Assembly (NCBI GenBank): GCA_947503965.1
Contig: CANNFU010000001.1
Span: forward strand, 186,001 to 250,000
Direction of reading: 5' to 3'
DNA from: an uncultured Paracoccaceae bacterium
GTDB lineage: Bacteria > Pseudomonadota > Alphaproteobacteria > Rhodobacterales > Rhodobacteraceae
Length of the DNA stretch: 64,000 bases
Notes under the pieces: model-generated
What the model saw: only the letters and a program-made list of their open reading frames with translations
What the model was told of the DNA's origin: nothing
Databases searched by the model: none
Translations under genes and position numbers: made by a program
In this document: one piece after another, positions 9,348 through 18,981 of the stretch
Layout of the letters: the number at the start of each line of letters is the position of its first letter
How positions within the stretch are numbered: position 1 is the stretch's first letter

Positions 9348-10543
9348 GACGCGCCTTTCATCAGATGCTTCGCGTAAATCTCGCGCTGGATCTCGTTTGA
9401 GCCGCCAAAGATCGACAGTTTACGGTTGTTGAAATAGGACGCAGCCACACCGCCTGCATCATAGGGATCGGGAAGCGGCGTGTTGGTTCCATCAAGGCCC
9501 TCGGACGCAAAGGGCATCGCCTGCGGACCCGCCGCGCGGCGTGCCAGATCGGTGATTTCCTGCCGGATTTGCGTGCCCTTGATCTTGAGCAATGAACTTT
9601 CAGCGCCCGGTGCCTGACCTTTCGCCGCCTTGGAAACAATGCGCAGGTTGGTCACGGCCATGGCCATCAGGTCAATCTCGACCTGCGCCACACGCGCGGC
9701 GAAATGCGGGTTGTCCAGCAGGGGTCGCCCCCGCGCCTGTGCCCGCCCCGCGATGCGTTTGACCATCGCCAGACCCGCGCGGGAAAATCCGACGCCCGCG
9801 ATATTGGTACGCTCATGGGTCAGCAGGAATTTTGCATAGGTCCAGCCTTTGTTTTCCTCGCCCACCAGATTTTCCACCGGCACCCGCACATCGGTAAACC
9901 AGACCTCGTTCACCTCGGCGCCGCCGTCGATTAGGGTGATAGGGCGCACCTCGATGCCGGGGCTGTTCATGTTGATCAGCAGGAACGAGATGCCTTCCTG
10001 TTTCTTGGCGGTGGGGTCCGTGCGCACCAGACAGAAGATCATGTTGGCGTGCTGGCCCAAGGTGGTCCAGGTTTTCTGCCCGTTCACCACATAATGGTCG
10101 CCGTCGCGCACCGCGCGGGTCTTGAGCGCGGCAAGATCGCTGCCCGCGCCGGGTTCGGAATAGCCCTGACACCACCAGTCTTCACCGCTCAGAATTCTTG
10201 GCAACCAGTAGTTCTGTTGTGCCTCGGACCCGAATTTTTGCAGCACCGGGCCCAGCATCGACAAGCCAAAGGGTACGATGCGCGGCGCATAGGCCAATGC
10301 ACATTCATCCTCAAAGATATTACGCTGCACCGCGTCCCATTCCGCGCCGCCGAATTTCTTGGGCCAGTTGGGGGCCAGCCAGCCGCGATCATTCAGCTTT
10401 GTGTGCCAGAAATCATGTTCCTGCTTTGACAGGGATTGCGACCGACGCACCTTGTCGGCCAGTTCGGCGGGCAGATTTTCGTCAAGAAAGGCGCGTACCT
10501 CCGCGCGGAACGCCTTGTCGTCAGCAGATAAACTCAGATCCAT
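9344..10543 (-). CDS. Acyl-CoA dehydrogenase (399 aa)
   Basis: A full-length FAD-dependent acyl-CoA dehydrogenase that introduces the alpha-beta double bond. It shows the SEPGAGSDLAALKT signature, KTWTTLGQHA, and the C-terminal FGGSNEIQREI motif. It starts 13 bases after the thiolase stop and overlaps the shorter dehydrogenase at its 3' end. Electrons would pass to electron-transfer flavoprotein, which is not encoded here. It probably pairs with the 346-residue protein. Confidence 0.92.
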   Translation of the reverse strand: MDLSLSADDKAFRAEVRAFLDENLPAELADKVRRSQSLSKQEHDFWHTKLNDRGWLAPNWPKKFGGAEWDAVQRNIFEDECALAYAPRIVPFGLSMLGPVLQKFGSEAQQNYWLPRILSGEDWWCQGYSEPGAGSDLAALKTRAVRDGDHYVVNGQKTWTTLGQHANMIFCLVRTDPTAKKQEGISFLLINMNSPGIEVRPITLIDGGAEVNEVWFTDVRVPVENLVGEENKGWTYAKFLLTHERTNIAGVGFSRAGLAMVKRIAGRAQARGRPLLDNPHFAARVAQVEIDLMAMAVTNLRIVSKAAKGQAPGAESSLLKIKGTQIRQEITDLARRAAGPQAMPFASEGLDGTNTPLPDPYDAGGVAASYFNNRKLSIFGGSNEIQREIYAKHLMKGAS

Positions 10544-10556
10544 CGCGTGTGTCCTT

Positions 10557-11729
10557 TCAGTAGATTTCGAAAAGGCCTGCAGCGCCCATGCCGCCTGCGA
10601 TGCACATGGTCACCACGCCCAGCTTTGCGCCGCGTCTGCGCCCCTCATGCAGAATATGCGCCGTCAAGCGTGCACCGGTCATCCCGAATGGGTGCCCGAT
10701 GGCGATGGAGCCACCGTTGACGTTGACCTTGTCAGGATCAAGCCCAAGCGTATCACGACAGTAAATCGCCTGGCTTGCGAAGGCTTCGTTCAACTCCCAC
10801 AGGTCGATGTCCTGCACGCGCAAACCGTGACGTTCCAGCAGTCGCGGGACTGCAAAGACCGGGCCGATGCCCATTTCTTCGGGTCCGCAGCCTGCCACGG
10901 CAAAGCCTTTGAACGCGCCGATGGGCGTTAGCCCTTGCCGCTCCGCATCGGCGCTTTCCATCAATACAACAGCCGCCGCCCCATCGGACAGCTGACTGGC
11001 ATTGCCCGCCGTGACCCATCCGCCCTCGCGGACGGGCGCGAGACCCGCAAGCCCTTCTAACGTGGTGCCCGGGCGGTTGCATTCATCCCGATCGACTGTC
11101 ACCGGCTTTTCCTCGATCTCGCCTGTCTGCTTGTCCTTGACGGCCATGATTGTGTCCATCGGCAGAATTTCATCGGCGAAATGACCGGCATCTTGCGCCG
11201 CAGCAATGCGCTGTTGCGAGGTGAGTGCAAAGGCGTCCTGTGCTTCGCGGCTGATGCCGTAACGGTCCGCTACAAGATCGGCAGTCTCGATCATGGAATG
11301 ATATACCTCTGGCATTTGCGCCATCAGGGTGGGTTCCGGCACGCGGCGGATGTTTGGCTGGATCAGGCTAATGCTTTCCACCCCGCCCGCCACCTGTGGT
11401 CCAGATCCTTCGACGGTGATTGCATGGGCGGCGGTGGCAATGGCCTGCAAGCCGCTGGCGCAAAACCGGCTGACCGTCTGGCCTGCGGACGTCTTCGGCA
11501 ATCCGGCCAGAAAGCCCGCCTGCCGTGCGATGTTGCCGCCTGTTTCCGCCTCTGGATAGCCGCAGCCGATCACGACGTCTTCGATCTGATCGGGTGCAAC
11601 GCCCGAGCGTGCGACAAGTTCGCGGATCGCATGCGCGGTCATGGTGGCCCCGTGGGTCTGATTGAAAGATCCGCGGAACGACTTCGCCAGTCCGGTGCGC
11701 CCCGCCGCGACGATTACAGCCTGTTTCAT
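10557..11729 (-). CDS. Acetyl-CoA acyltransferase (thiolase)
   Basis: A 390-residue thiolase that cleaves 3-ketoacyl-CoA with CoA. The nucleophilic Cys is in [11 protein letters not shown], the catalytic His in [12 protein letters not shown], and the second Cys in [13 protein letters not shown]. It overlaps the FadJ-like gene by 4 bases, the classic order for a fatty-acid oxidation pair, and is followed after 13 bases by the dehydrogenase genes. Confidence 0.95.
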   Translation of the reverse strand: MKQAVIVAAGRTGLAKSFRGSFNQTHGATMTAHAIRELVARSGVAPDQIEDVVIGCGYPEAETGGNIARQAGFLAGLPKTSAGQTVSRFCASGLQAIATAAHAITVEGSGPQVAGGVESISLIQPNIRRVPEPTLMAQMPEVYHSMIETADLVADRYGISREAQDAFALTSQQRIAAAQDAGHFADEILPMDTIMAVKDKQTGEIEEKPVTVDRDECNRPGTTLEGLAGLAPVREGGWVTAGNASQLSDGAAAVVLMESADAERQGLTPIGAFKGFAVAGCGPEEMGIGPVFAVPRLLERHGLRVQDIDLWELNEAFASQAIYCRDTLGLDPDKVNVNGGSIAIGHPFGMTGARLTAHILHEGRRRGAKLGVVTMCIAGGMGAAGLFEIY

Positions 11730-13810
11730 GTGCCTGTTTCCTTGTTGAGGTCATCAAATGTCCGGTTTTGCGCAACGAGATCACGCAGCAATGGGGCCGC
11801 TTGCCAGAAATACGGATCGTCTTTGGCAAACCCGTCAATGTCAGCGAGGATTGCGGGCAGCCCCTGCAGGTCGGCCCATTTCAGCGGCCCACCGTGATAG
11901 CGTGGAAAGCCGTAGCCCATCAACAGAACGATATCGACATCGAGAGGCCGAAGGGCAATGCCTTCGCCGACGACCTTGGCGGCCTCGTTGACCATGGCAG
12001 CCATGTAGCGGCGCAGGATTTGCGCATCACTGAAGGATTGCGCAGATAGCCCCAATCGAGCGCGTTCTGCATCGATCAAGGGCATCACATCGGGGTTTTC
12101 CGATCGCGTCTTCCCGTCGTACACGTAATAGCCCCGCCCGGTTTTTTGCCCGAAACAGCCATCTTCACACAGCCGATCGACATACTGCGGCACGCGTTCG
12201 CGCGGATCGCGGGTGGCAGCGAGCCGTTTGCGATTGGCCCAGCCGATATCAAGCCCGGCCAGATCGGCCACGGCAAACGGACCCATGGCGAAACCGAAAT
12301 CCTCCAGCACGCGGTCGATCTGATAAGGGCTGGCACCGTCAAGGATCGTATGATCCGCCGCGGTGCGATAGGCCGACAGGATGCGGTTTCCAATGAACCC
12401 GTCACAGACCCCCGACCGCACTGCCACCTTTCCAAGGCGCTTGCCAAGGGCAAACCCGGTGGCCGTGACCTCGGGTACAGTCTGATCGCCAATGACGACC
12501 TCAAGCAGGCGCATCACATGGGCGGGAGAGAAGAAATGCAGGCCGATCACGTCGCCGGGTCGCGTGGTGCTAGCGGCGATTTCGTTCAGATCAAGATAGG
12601 AGGTGTTGCTGGCCAGCACCGCCCCCGGTTTCGCCACGGTTTCGATCTGGGCAAAGACCTGTTTCTTGACTGTCATGTCTTCGAACACCGCCTCGATGAT
12701 CACGTCAGCGGTGCTCAACTGCGCATAATCAGCGGTCGTCTTGAGCTTGATGTGCAACAACTCGTTATGCTCGCTTTGGGTGATCTTGCCCCGCTTGAGC
12801 GCGCCTGACAGGTTCTTTGCAATCCGCTGGTGGGCGGCGTCTGCAGCCTCTGATGTTGTTTCGATCAGGGTCACGCCCAGACCCGCAAGCAATGCAGCCG
12901 TGGCAATACCTGCCCCCATCGTGCCGCCACCGATCACCCCGATCTGTGAAACTTCGCGCGGTCGGACGCCCGCCAGTTCAGGCAGTTTGCTCACCTGACG
13001 CTCCGCGAAAAAAGCATGGATCAGGCCCTTGCGCTGGTCAGTCTCCATCAACGTTTTGAAAAGCCGCCGTTCCTCGGCCAGCCCGTCAGTAAAGGACAGG
13101 CGCGACGCCGCCTCCACCGCCTCAAATGCCGCGACAGGCGACAATTGCCCGCGCGCCTTGGCTGCTACCTGTTGTTTGAGGGACGCAAAATCCACCGCTT
13201 CGGGCGCTGGGGTCTGACTGACCGGGCGCGGTGTTGCGCCCTGCGCCAGCAAATCTAAAGCATAAGCGAGACCCAGATCGCGGGCCGCGCCGTCCTCGGC
13301 CAGCTTGTCGATGATCCCCATCTCAAGCGCGCGGGACGCAGAGACCGGACGCCCGGTGGTAATCATCTCGATAGCCTGTTCGAACCCGACCAGACGCGGC
13401 AAGCGTTGCGTGCCACCCGCGCCGGGCAAAATTCCAAGCCCGACCTCGGGCAGACCCAGCCGCGCACCCGCGACACAGATGCTGTAGTGGCAGGCCATCG
13501 CCACCTCAAGCCCGCCACCCAGAATGGTGCCGTGCATCGCAGCAATCACCGGGATCGGGGCCGCCTCAATCGCATTGCACAGATCGGGCAGCATCGGCGG
13601 GACCGGGGTCTTGCCAAATTCGCGAATATCCGCCCCGGCAAACCATGTGCGGCCACGCCCGTAAATCAGCACCGCCTTCGCCCCATCGGCCACGGCGCGG
13701 GCGATGCCGTCCTGCAGGCCCTGTCGCACCCCCACACCAAGGGCATTTACTGGCGGATTGTCAGCAGCCAGTACGGCAATTTCAACGCAAAGTTCATAGT
13801 GAACGGTCAT
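11726..13810 (-). CDS. fadJ: Multifunctional enoyl-CoA hydratase / 3-hydroxyacyl-CoA dehydrogenase (FadJ-like)
   Basis: A two-domain beta-oxidation enzyme of 694 residues. The N-terminal crotonase domain (about 1-190) has [14 protein letters not shown] and [16 protein letters not shown], with [20 protein letters not shown] carrying the catalytic Glu. The NAD-binding hydroxyacyl dehydrogenase domain (about 290-475) has [10 protein letters not shown] and [15 protein letters not shown]. The C-terminal helical repeat (to 690) contains GNRILSAY and [11 protein letters not shown]. It is smaller than E. coli FadB but matches the bacterial 700-residue class. It sits between the IclR regulator and the thiolase. 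Confidence 0.94.
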   Translation of the reverse strand: MTVHYELCVEIAVLAADNPPVNALGVGVRQGLQDGIARAVADGAKAVLIYGRGRTWFAGADIREFGKTPVPPMLPDLCNAIEAAPIPVIAAMHGTILGGGLEVAMACHYSICVAGARLGLPEVGLGILPGAGGTQRLPRLVGFEQAIEMITTGRPVSASRALEMGIIDKLAEDGAARDLGLAYALDLLAQGATPRPVSQTPAPEAVDFASLKQQVAAKARGQLSPVAAFEAVEAASRLSFTDGLAEERRLFKTLMETDQRKGLIHAFFAERQVSKLPELAGVRPREVSQIGVIGGGTMGAGIATAALLAGLGVTLIETTSEAADAAHQRIAKNLSGALKRGKITQSEHNELLHIKLKTTADYAQLSTADVIIEAVFEDMTVKKQVFAQIETVAKPGAVLASNTSYLDLNEIAASTTRPGDVIGLHFFSPAHVMRLLEVVIGDQTVPEVTATGFALGKRLGKVAVRSGVCDGFIGNRILSAYRTAADHTILDGASPYQIDRVLEDFGFAMGPFAVADLAGLDIGWANRKRLAATRDPRERVPQYVDRLCEDGCFGQKTGRGYYVYDGKTRSENPDVMPLIDAERARLGLSAQSFSDAQILRRYMAAMVNEAAKVVGEGIALRPLDVDIVLLMGYGFPRYHGGPLKWADLQGLPAILADIDGFAKDDPYFWQAAPLLRDLVAQNRTFDDLNKETGT

Positions 13811-13819
13811 CGCGGCCCT

Positions 13820-14578
13820 CTAGGTATGTGCATCGTAGGTGCGTGGCGCGCCCGTCTTGCGCTCCAGATCTCGGACAACACTGCGCAGTGCAGGCCCGAC
13901 CTCTGACAGGATGCGTGCGTCGCTGAGCATGTCGGGCGTGGCCCCACAGGCAAAGACCACCGGTTCGCCAAGATCAGCGGCAAAATAGGGGTGTGCAACC
14001 GCGTTGACGTTGCTGGTGTAGCGCGCGGGCCCTTGGACGAAGGTGAACCCTTGCGCTGCAAGTTGCGCCCGTCCGTCGCGGCGCAGTGCAGTCCATTCAT
14101 CGCTTGGCATCTTTGCGGCAAACCGACTGTCGCTGAGCCCGGCCAGAAAGGATTGGCCCGTGGATGATCCTGCCACAGGCACGCGGTTGCCCGGTTCCAG
14201 CCAGATCGACGCCACGCCTTGCGGCCGCCATGTCCGCACCAAAGTCATGCTGGCCCCATCGGGCACCGCCAAAAGAACCATGGTTCTGGTGTCCTCTGCC
14301 AGGGTCTGCATCGGGCCATCGGCAATATCCAGGAACGAGCTGGAGGCATTGGCGACGCTGGCCAGCGCAAATGCGGCCGGACCCAGCCGCAGCAAGCTGC
14401 CGTGCTGACTGACATACCCCAGTTCCTTGAGCGTATGGGTCAATCGGGTGATGGTCGCCGGCGCCAGCCCCGTGCGCACCACCAGTTCCGTATGTGTGAT
14501 GCCATTGTCACTGACCCGAAAGGCGCGCAGCACAGACAGCCCCCGCGCAAGCGTATTGGCGAATTTACGGTCGTTCAT
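13820..14578 (-). CDS. IclR-family transcriptional regulator
   Basis: A regulator of about 252 residues with an N-terminal winged helix (ARGLSVLRAFRVSDNGITHTELV) and a C-terminal effector-binding GAF-like domain. The ATG at 14578 is chosen because it overlaps the TRAP large-subunit stop (TGATG) and has GGAGAG 8 bases upstream; the frame itself extends to 14620. Being co-transcribed between transporter and catabolic genes, it most likely senses the imported acid or its CoA product and acts at the palindrome at 17485-17499. Confidence 0.9.
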   Translation of the reverse strand: MNDRKFANTLARGLSVLRAFRVSDNGITHTELVVRTGLAPATITRLTHTLKELGYVSQHGSLLRLGPAAFALASVANASSSFLDIADGPMQTLAEDTRTMVLLAVPDGASMTLVRTWRPQGVASIWLEPGNRVPVAGSSTGQSFLAGLSDSRFAAKMPSDEWTALRRDGRAQLAAQGFTFVQGPARYTSNVNAVAHPYFAADLGEPVVFACGATPDMLSDARILSEVGPALRSVVRDLERKTGAPRTYDAHT

Positions 14579-15915
14579 CACATACTCTCCGGGATCAGTA
14601 GCGAGATGATAGGGAAACACATGATCAGTGCCAGCACGATCACGTCGATGGACAAAAACCGCATGATGCCTGCGAAAATCCGGTGCAATGGCGCGTCTTT
14701 ACCGACGACATTCGCAATCACAAAGACATTGAGACCCACAGGCGGGGTGATCAGCCCGATCTCCAGCAGCTTGATCACCACCACGCCGAACCAGATGAGG
14801 TTGAGTTCATACACCTCGACCAATGGTATCAGCAGCGGCAAGGTCAGCACCATGATCCCGATAGGATCAAGGAACATACCCAATAACAGATAGATCAGTG
14901 CCACGGCCAGCATGAAAGTGACCACGGATAGATCCGCAGCCGAGACCCAGGCCACCAAATCAGGGGCCACACCGGTGAGCGCGATAAACGCCACGAATAT
15001 CTTGGCCGCGGCTGCGATAATGAAGATCCCGGCGGTCTGGATACAGGTTTCCTTGAGCGAGTCCCACAGCGCCGCCAACGTCAGACGCCGCTGTGCGAAA
15101 CCCACGATTACGGCCAAGGCGACAGAGACGGCGGCGGCCTCAGTTGCTGTGAAGATACCGCCGTAGATCCCACCGACGATCAGCACAAAGAGCAATACCG
15201 CAGGCCAGGCCGACAGTGCTGCGCGGCGTCGGTCTGTCATCGTGTAGGTGACACCCGCCGCCGGTGCGATACTGGGATCACGCCGCACCCACAGGGCCAC
15301 GACCAGCAGAAAACCCAGCAGCGTCAATATGCCCGGCAGGATGCCCGCCAAAAATAGCTGCGACACCGAGGTCTCGGTGAAAATCCCGTAGATGATGAAC
15401 AAAACGGATGGCGGGATGAGGGAACCCAAAGTGCCCCCCGCCGCGACAGAGGCCGTGGCGAGCCGATTGTCATAGCCCATGCGTAACATCTCGGGTGTGC
15501 ATATGCGCCCCATGGTCGAGGCACAGGCAATTGAGCTGCCGGTAATCGCCGAAAACCCGCCGCAGCCGACGATGGACGCCATCGCCACGCCGCCCGGCAG
15601 GTTTGCCAGCCAGACCTTGGCCGCCTGATAGATATTGGTCGTGATCCCTGCGCGGTAAGCGATGTGCCCCAACGCCACGAATAACGGGATCATCGACAGA
15701 TTGTAGTTATGTACCAGGTCAAAAGCATTCGAAAACGTCAAAGACGTTGTTGGCCGGATTGCCCGCTCCGGGGCAAAACTGCCGGTGCGCAGGGCAAAGA
15801 TAAAGAACGTCCCGATAATCGCTGCACTTGCTAGTGCAAAGGCAATCGGCACACGGATCGCCAACATGCCCAGCACCGCCAGAAACGCGATCAGCCCGAT
15901 GGTTGACGGATCCAT
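14578..15915 (-). CDS. TRAP transporter large permease subunit (DctM type)
   Basis: An integral membrane protein of 445 residues with about 12 hydrophobic segments, the sodium-driven pore of a tripartite ATP-independent periplasmic transporter. Motifs typical of DctM are present, including GGFSAITGSSIACASTMG and IPPSVLFIIYG. It follows the small subunit by 3 bases and ends overlapping the IclR start. The substrate is probably an organic acid, judging from the downstream acyl-CoA genes. Confidence 0.94.
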   Translation of the reverse strand: MDPSTIGLIAFLAVLGMLAIRVPIAFALASAAIIGTFFIFALRTGSFAPERAIRPTTSLTFSNAFDLVHNYNLSMIPLFVALGHIAYRAGITTNIYQAAKVWLANLPGGVAMASIVGCGGFSAITGSSIACASTMGRICTPEMLRMGYDNRLATASVAAGGTLGSLIPPSVLFIIYGIFTETSVSQLFLAGILPGILTLLGFLLVVALWVRRDPSIAPAAGVTYTMTDRRRAALSAWPAVLLFVLIVGGIYGGIFTATEAAAVSVALAVIVGFAQRRLTLAALWDSLKETCIQTAGIFIIAAAAKIFVAFIALTGVAPDLVAWVSAADLSVVTFMLAVALIYLLLGMFLDPIGIMVLTLPLLIPLVEVYELNLIWFGVVVIKLLEIGLITPPVGLNVFVIANVVGKDAPLHRIFAGIMRFLSIDVIVLALIMCFPIISLLIPESM

Positions 15916-15918
15916 TAT

Positions 15919-16398
15919 CTACCCTTCCGTCCGCGCGAAAAACGCACGGCTGTCTTGCACCAGAACCAGCAAAAGGCGCAGCCAGAACACAGCCATACCG
16001 ACGAAGAAAATCAAACGTCCGGGCCATTTTGGCAGGGAAAGATCGCCGAAATAGAAACTGTTGCTGGACCAGGTGGATGCAAGTTCCCGCCAGCCTGCAT
16101 AGACCAGCGGGGCAAAGGCAATCAGCCCGATGACCCAACCGACAAGGATCAGACCTTGGGTGACGCGCGGTGGCATCAGGTTTGTCAGAACCTCGACGCA
16201 GACATGCGCCCGCGCCGCTGTCACCGCCGCCAAGGGCAGGATGATCGCCGCGACCATCAGTTCGCGGACCAGTACCACACTGTCGGGCAAGGATGTGCCG
16301 AACAGGCGCAGGACCACGTTCACCGTGATCATGGCACCCATCGCCAGCACTGCCAGGGCTGCCAGCCCCAGCAGCAGTGCCTCAATCCGTTTCAACAT
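15919..16398 (-). CDS. TRAP transporter small permease subunit (DctQ type)
   Basis: A 159-residue protein with four hydrophobic segments, the DctQ partner of the large subunit. It opens with a hydrophobic helix, followed by TVNVVLRLFG and SVVLVRELMVAAI, which fit the DctQ family. It is separated by 7 bases from the solute-binding protein and by 3 bases from the large subunit. Confidence 0.9.
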   Translation of the reverse strand: MLKRIEALLLGLAALAVLAMGAMITVNVVLRLFGTSLPDSVVLVRELMVAAIILPLAAVTAARAHVCVEVLTNLMPPRVTQGLILVGWVIGLIAFAPLVYAGWRELASTWSSNSFYFGDLSLPKWPGRLIFFVGMAVFWLRLLLVLVQDSRAFFARTEG

Positions 16399-16405
16399 CG
16401 GCTGA

Positions 16406-17452
16406 CTATTCCGCCCAGGGGTAGCCTTCGCTGTCGCGTATCTCGGTATATTTGGTCAGCAGCGTGCGGTATTCATCCAACAACGCAGCGCCGTCCAGCC
16501 CGGTTGCATTCGCCGTTTCGACCCACTCATCAACATAGGCCGCCCCGCGCTCGATCAGCTTGGCGCGCTCTTCGGCAGGCAGTTCGATCACCTCGACCCC
16601 GGCGGCCGTCATGCTTTCGATCGCTTTGGCATTGGCCGCGATCAAGGTCTGGCCAAAGTAATCGACCATGTCAGATCCGGTATCCAACAACAGCTGCTGT
16701 TGATCGGCGCTCAGCGCATCAAAGGCATCCTTGTTCATGAACGTGCCCACGCCGCCAACCTGGCCCCAGTTCAGCAAGGTGTAGCTGGTCATCACCTCGT
16801 CCTGTTTCAGCGCTGCGACCGCATAGGAATACCCCTGCGAGCAATCCAGCAAGCCGCTGTCGAGGCCTTGATAGGCGTCATAAATCGACATCCGCACCAT
16901 ATTGGCACCAACGTCACCAAAGACCTTGCCGTAAGCCCCCACGCCGCGCACCTTAAGCCCGTCAATATCATCTATCGTCCGGATTTCGACATCCTTGCAG
17001 CCGATATTCACCTGACTTGTCGTGAAGGTCCCGATATAGACAAGGTTCTTGTCATCCAGCACGGCGCTGATTGCCGGGTTTGTGCGGAACAATTCGTCTG
17101 TCGCGCGCATGCCGACCCAGGCGTCCGGGTTATCAAGCGGCAAATCCGCGATGCCGTAGCTGGCGAACTCTTGTGGGTAATAGACAGAAATAATCGTTCC
17201 CATGTCCGCCACACCATCGTGGATCGACTGCAGCGCTGCATTCGCTTTGAACAATGCGCCACCCCATTGCACATCAATACGCATGTCCCCCCCGGACCGG
17301 TCAGCCACCTCATCGGCAAACCACTGGATCGCGTCAGCGCGCGCCCCACGGTTTGGTCCGGCCTCGCCATGGATCAGAACGGTCTCGGCGATCGCCGCCG
17401 TGCCAAGCGCTGTTGCGGCAGCGGCAAGAACCGCAGCTTTCAGGTAATTCAT
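16406..17452 (-). CDS. TRAP transporter solute-binding protein (DctP type)
   Basis: A periplasmic binding protein of about 348 residues and the first gene of the catabolic operon. The signal peptide is residues 1-22 (cleavage after AIA). The mature part has the DctP features LKVRGVGAYG (with the conserved Arg that usually holds the ligand carboxylate) and the TTSQVNIGC strand. The frame runs to 17563, but the ATG at 17452 has GGGAGGA just upstream and begins the signal peptide. Confidence 0.93.
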   Translation of the reverse strand: MNYLKAAVLAAAATALGTAAIAETVLIHGEAGPNRGARADAIQWFADEVADRSGGDMRIDVQWGGALFKANAALQSIHDGVADMGTIISVYYPQEFASYGIADLPLDNPDAWVGMRATDELFRTNPAISAVLDDKNLVYIGTFTTSQVNIGCKDVEIRTIDDIDGLKVRGVGAYGKVFGDVGANMVRMSIYDAYQGLDSGLLDCSQGYSYAVAALKQDEVMTSYTLLNWGQVGGVGTFMNKDAFDALSADQQQLLLDTGSDMVDYFGQTLIAANAKAIESMTAAGVEVIELPAEERAKLIERGAAYVDEWVETANATGLDGAALLDEYRTLLTKYTEIRDSEGYPWAE

Positions 17453-17484
17453 ATCTTCCTCCCGTTTTACTATGCATAACTTAC

Positions 17485-17528
17485 TTTCACTGTGCGAAAA
17501 TGATAGAGGAAATTTTAAGTATGACCAA
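17485..17528 (-). promoter_or_regulatory. Predicted sigma-70 promoter with IclR-like operator
   Basis: On the minus strand there is a -35 TTGGTC (17523-17528), a 17-base spacer and a -10 TATCAT (17500-17505). Right after the -10 lies a 15-bp imperfect palindrome, TTTCACTGTGCGAAA (17485-17499; five of seven pairs match), covering the expected start of transcription. IclR-family operators commonly have such TTTC/GAAA or TTCC/GGAA arms. This places the whole TRAP-to-ligase operon under probable control of its own IclR gene. Confidence 0.6.
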
Positions 17529-17858
17529 ACGGGCGCGATGATGGCTGCGGCATGGTATTCCAAAGGGCGTATCGCCCTGCCGAACCGTTCGATAGGAGCT
17601 TGGCGGTCTGACGATACCGGGCGTTACCCCATGCCTGACCAAGGCAAGGCGACCGCCATTGCGTCGGCTTCTTGGTTGAAATCATTTGAACACAGCGTCT
17701 TGGGAAAGATTGGGAACGCTGTATTCCTGCCCGAACGGCCTGCGCTCCCGTTACGAGCTTTTCCGATGGTGGTTAACTCCACATATGCGAAAGCATCAAA
17801 GCGTGGGATCAAACACCTAATGTGGCACGAAAAGGCGCAGAATGAGTAATTTCACCCA
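17529..17858. other. Intergenic stretch without a convincing gene
   Basis: This 330-base stretch lies between the catabolic-operon promoter and the 3' end of the aldo/keto reductase. Open frames exist on both strands (up to 125 codons on the plus strand) but have no ribosome site, no recognisable motif and a composition unlike the neighbours. No hairpin terminator with a T tract was found. Confidence 0.5.
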
Positions 17859-18902
17859 TCAATACGGCATCGGGTGTGCCTTATGTGCCTTGTCGATATC
17901 CGCGATGATATCATCCGACAGAACAACATCCTTACCCTCAAGGATTTGGGTCAGCTGCGCAGATGTCGTCGCCCCAAAGATCGCGGAGACCGGGAAAGGC
18001 CGCGTGCGTTGCCACGCCATCGCCATATGGACCGGGTCAAGCCCGTGTTTTGCAGCAACATCAAGATAGGCCTGGGTCGCGGGCCAAAGCCGGTCGGTCA
18101 CCCGCCCACCCAGATCGCCGTTGATGGACAAGCGGCTGCCGTCTGGCACCTGGCCGTTCTGGTATTTGCCGGTCAGCACACCACAGGCCAATGGTGAGAA
18201 AGACAAAAGTGTGACATCCTCGTTCACCGCCATTTCAGCCATGTCGGTATCATAAAGGCGGCACAGCAATGAGTATTCGTTCTGGACGCTTGCCATACGC
18301 GGCAGGCCCGCCGCCTCTGCCTGATCGATCCATTTCGTCATGCCCCAGGCGCTTTCGTTGGACATCCCAATGGCACGGATTTTGCCGGCCTTCACGGCCT
18401 CACCCAGCGCCTCAAGCACGTCCATCATGTGATCCATGGTTTCCTGCCGGTTCTGCCCCGATGGATCGTAGTCCCAGTTCTGGCGGAACATATACGACCC
18501 CCTGATCGGCCAGTGCATCTGATAAAGGTCGATCACATCCGTTTGCAGCCGTTTGAGCGATGTATCAACCGCCTCGCGGATCACTGCCCCATCATAACCG
18601 CGTCCCTCGCGCACCCATCCGGGATTATTGCCCGAGACCTTGGTCGCCACAACAATCTCATCCCGCCGCCCGGTCTTGGCGATCCAGTTGCCGATGACTT
18701 GCTCTGATAGCCCGACGGTTTCGGCACGGATCGGGTTCACGGGATACATCTCGGCCGTGTCGAGAAAGTTGATACCTGCGTCCAGCGACATGTCGATCTG
18801 GCGATGCGCATCCGCTTCCGGCGTCTGATTGCCGAAGGTCATCGTGCCAAGGCACCATTCGCTGACCATGATATCGGTGCGGCCAAGGGGGAGTTTCTGC
18901 AT
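17859..18902 (-). CDS. Aldo/keto reductase, Tas-like
   Basis: An NADPH-dependent aldo/keto reductase of 347 residues. The catalytic Asp and Tyr are in NFLDTAEMYPVN, the Lys in VVATKVSG and the His in YQMHWP. The unusual YPVN after the catalytic Tyr resembles E. coli Tas and the YakC/Tas subgroup. It stands alone, divergent from the MFS gene, with 79 bases between the two starts. The physiological substrate is unknown. Confidence 0.92.
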   Translation of the reverse strand: MQKLPLGRTDIMVSEWCLGTMTFGNQTPEADAHRQIDMSLDAGINFLDTAEMYPVNPIRAETVGLSEQVIGNWIAKTGRRDEIVVATKVSGNNPGWVREGRGYDGAVIREAVDTSLKRLQTDVIDLYQMHWPIRGSYMFRQNWDYDPSGQNRQETMDHMMDVLEALGEAVKAGKIRAIGMSNESAWGMTKWIDQAEAAGLPRMASVQNEYSLLCRLYDTDMAEMAVNEDVTLLSFSPLACGVLTGKYQNGQVPDGSRLSINGDLGGRVTDRLWPATQAYLDVAAKHGLDPVHMAMAWQRTRPFPVSAIFGATTSAQLTQILEGKDVVLSDDIIADIDKAHKAHPMPY

Positions 18903-18981
18903 ATCGGTGCCTCGTTTTGCGATGTTGCGCGGACCCTAATGCGCGATACGGCGAGGGCAAGGGTGCAAACGCGACATCGAT

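Noticed and set aside
17472..17849. Open frame of 125 codons on the plus strand
   Set aside because: It has no ribosome site or recognisable motif, its composition differs from that of genes nearby, and it overlaps the predicted promoter of the opposite-strand operon.
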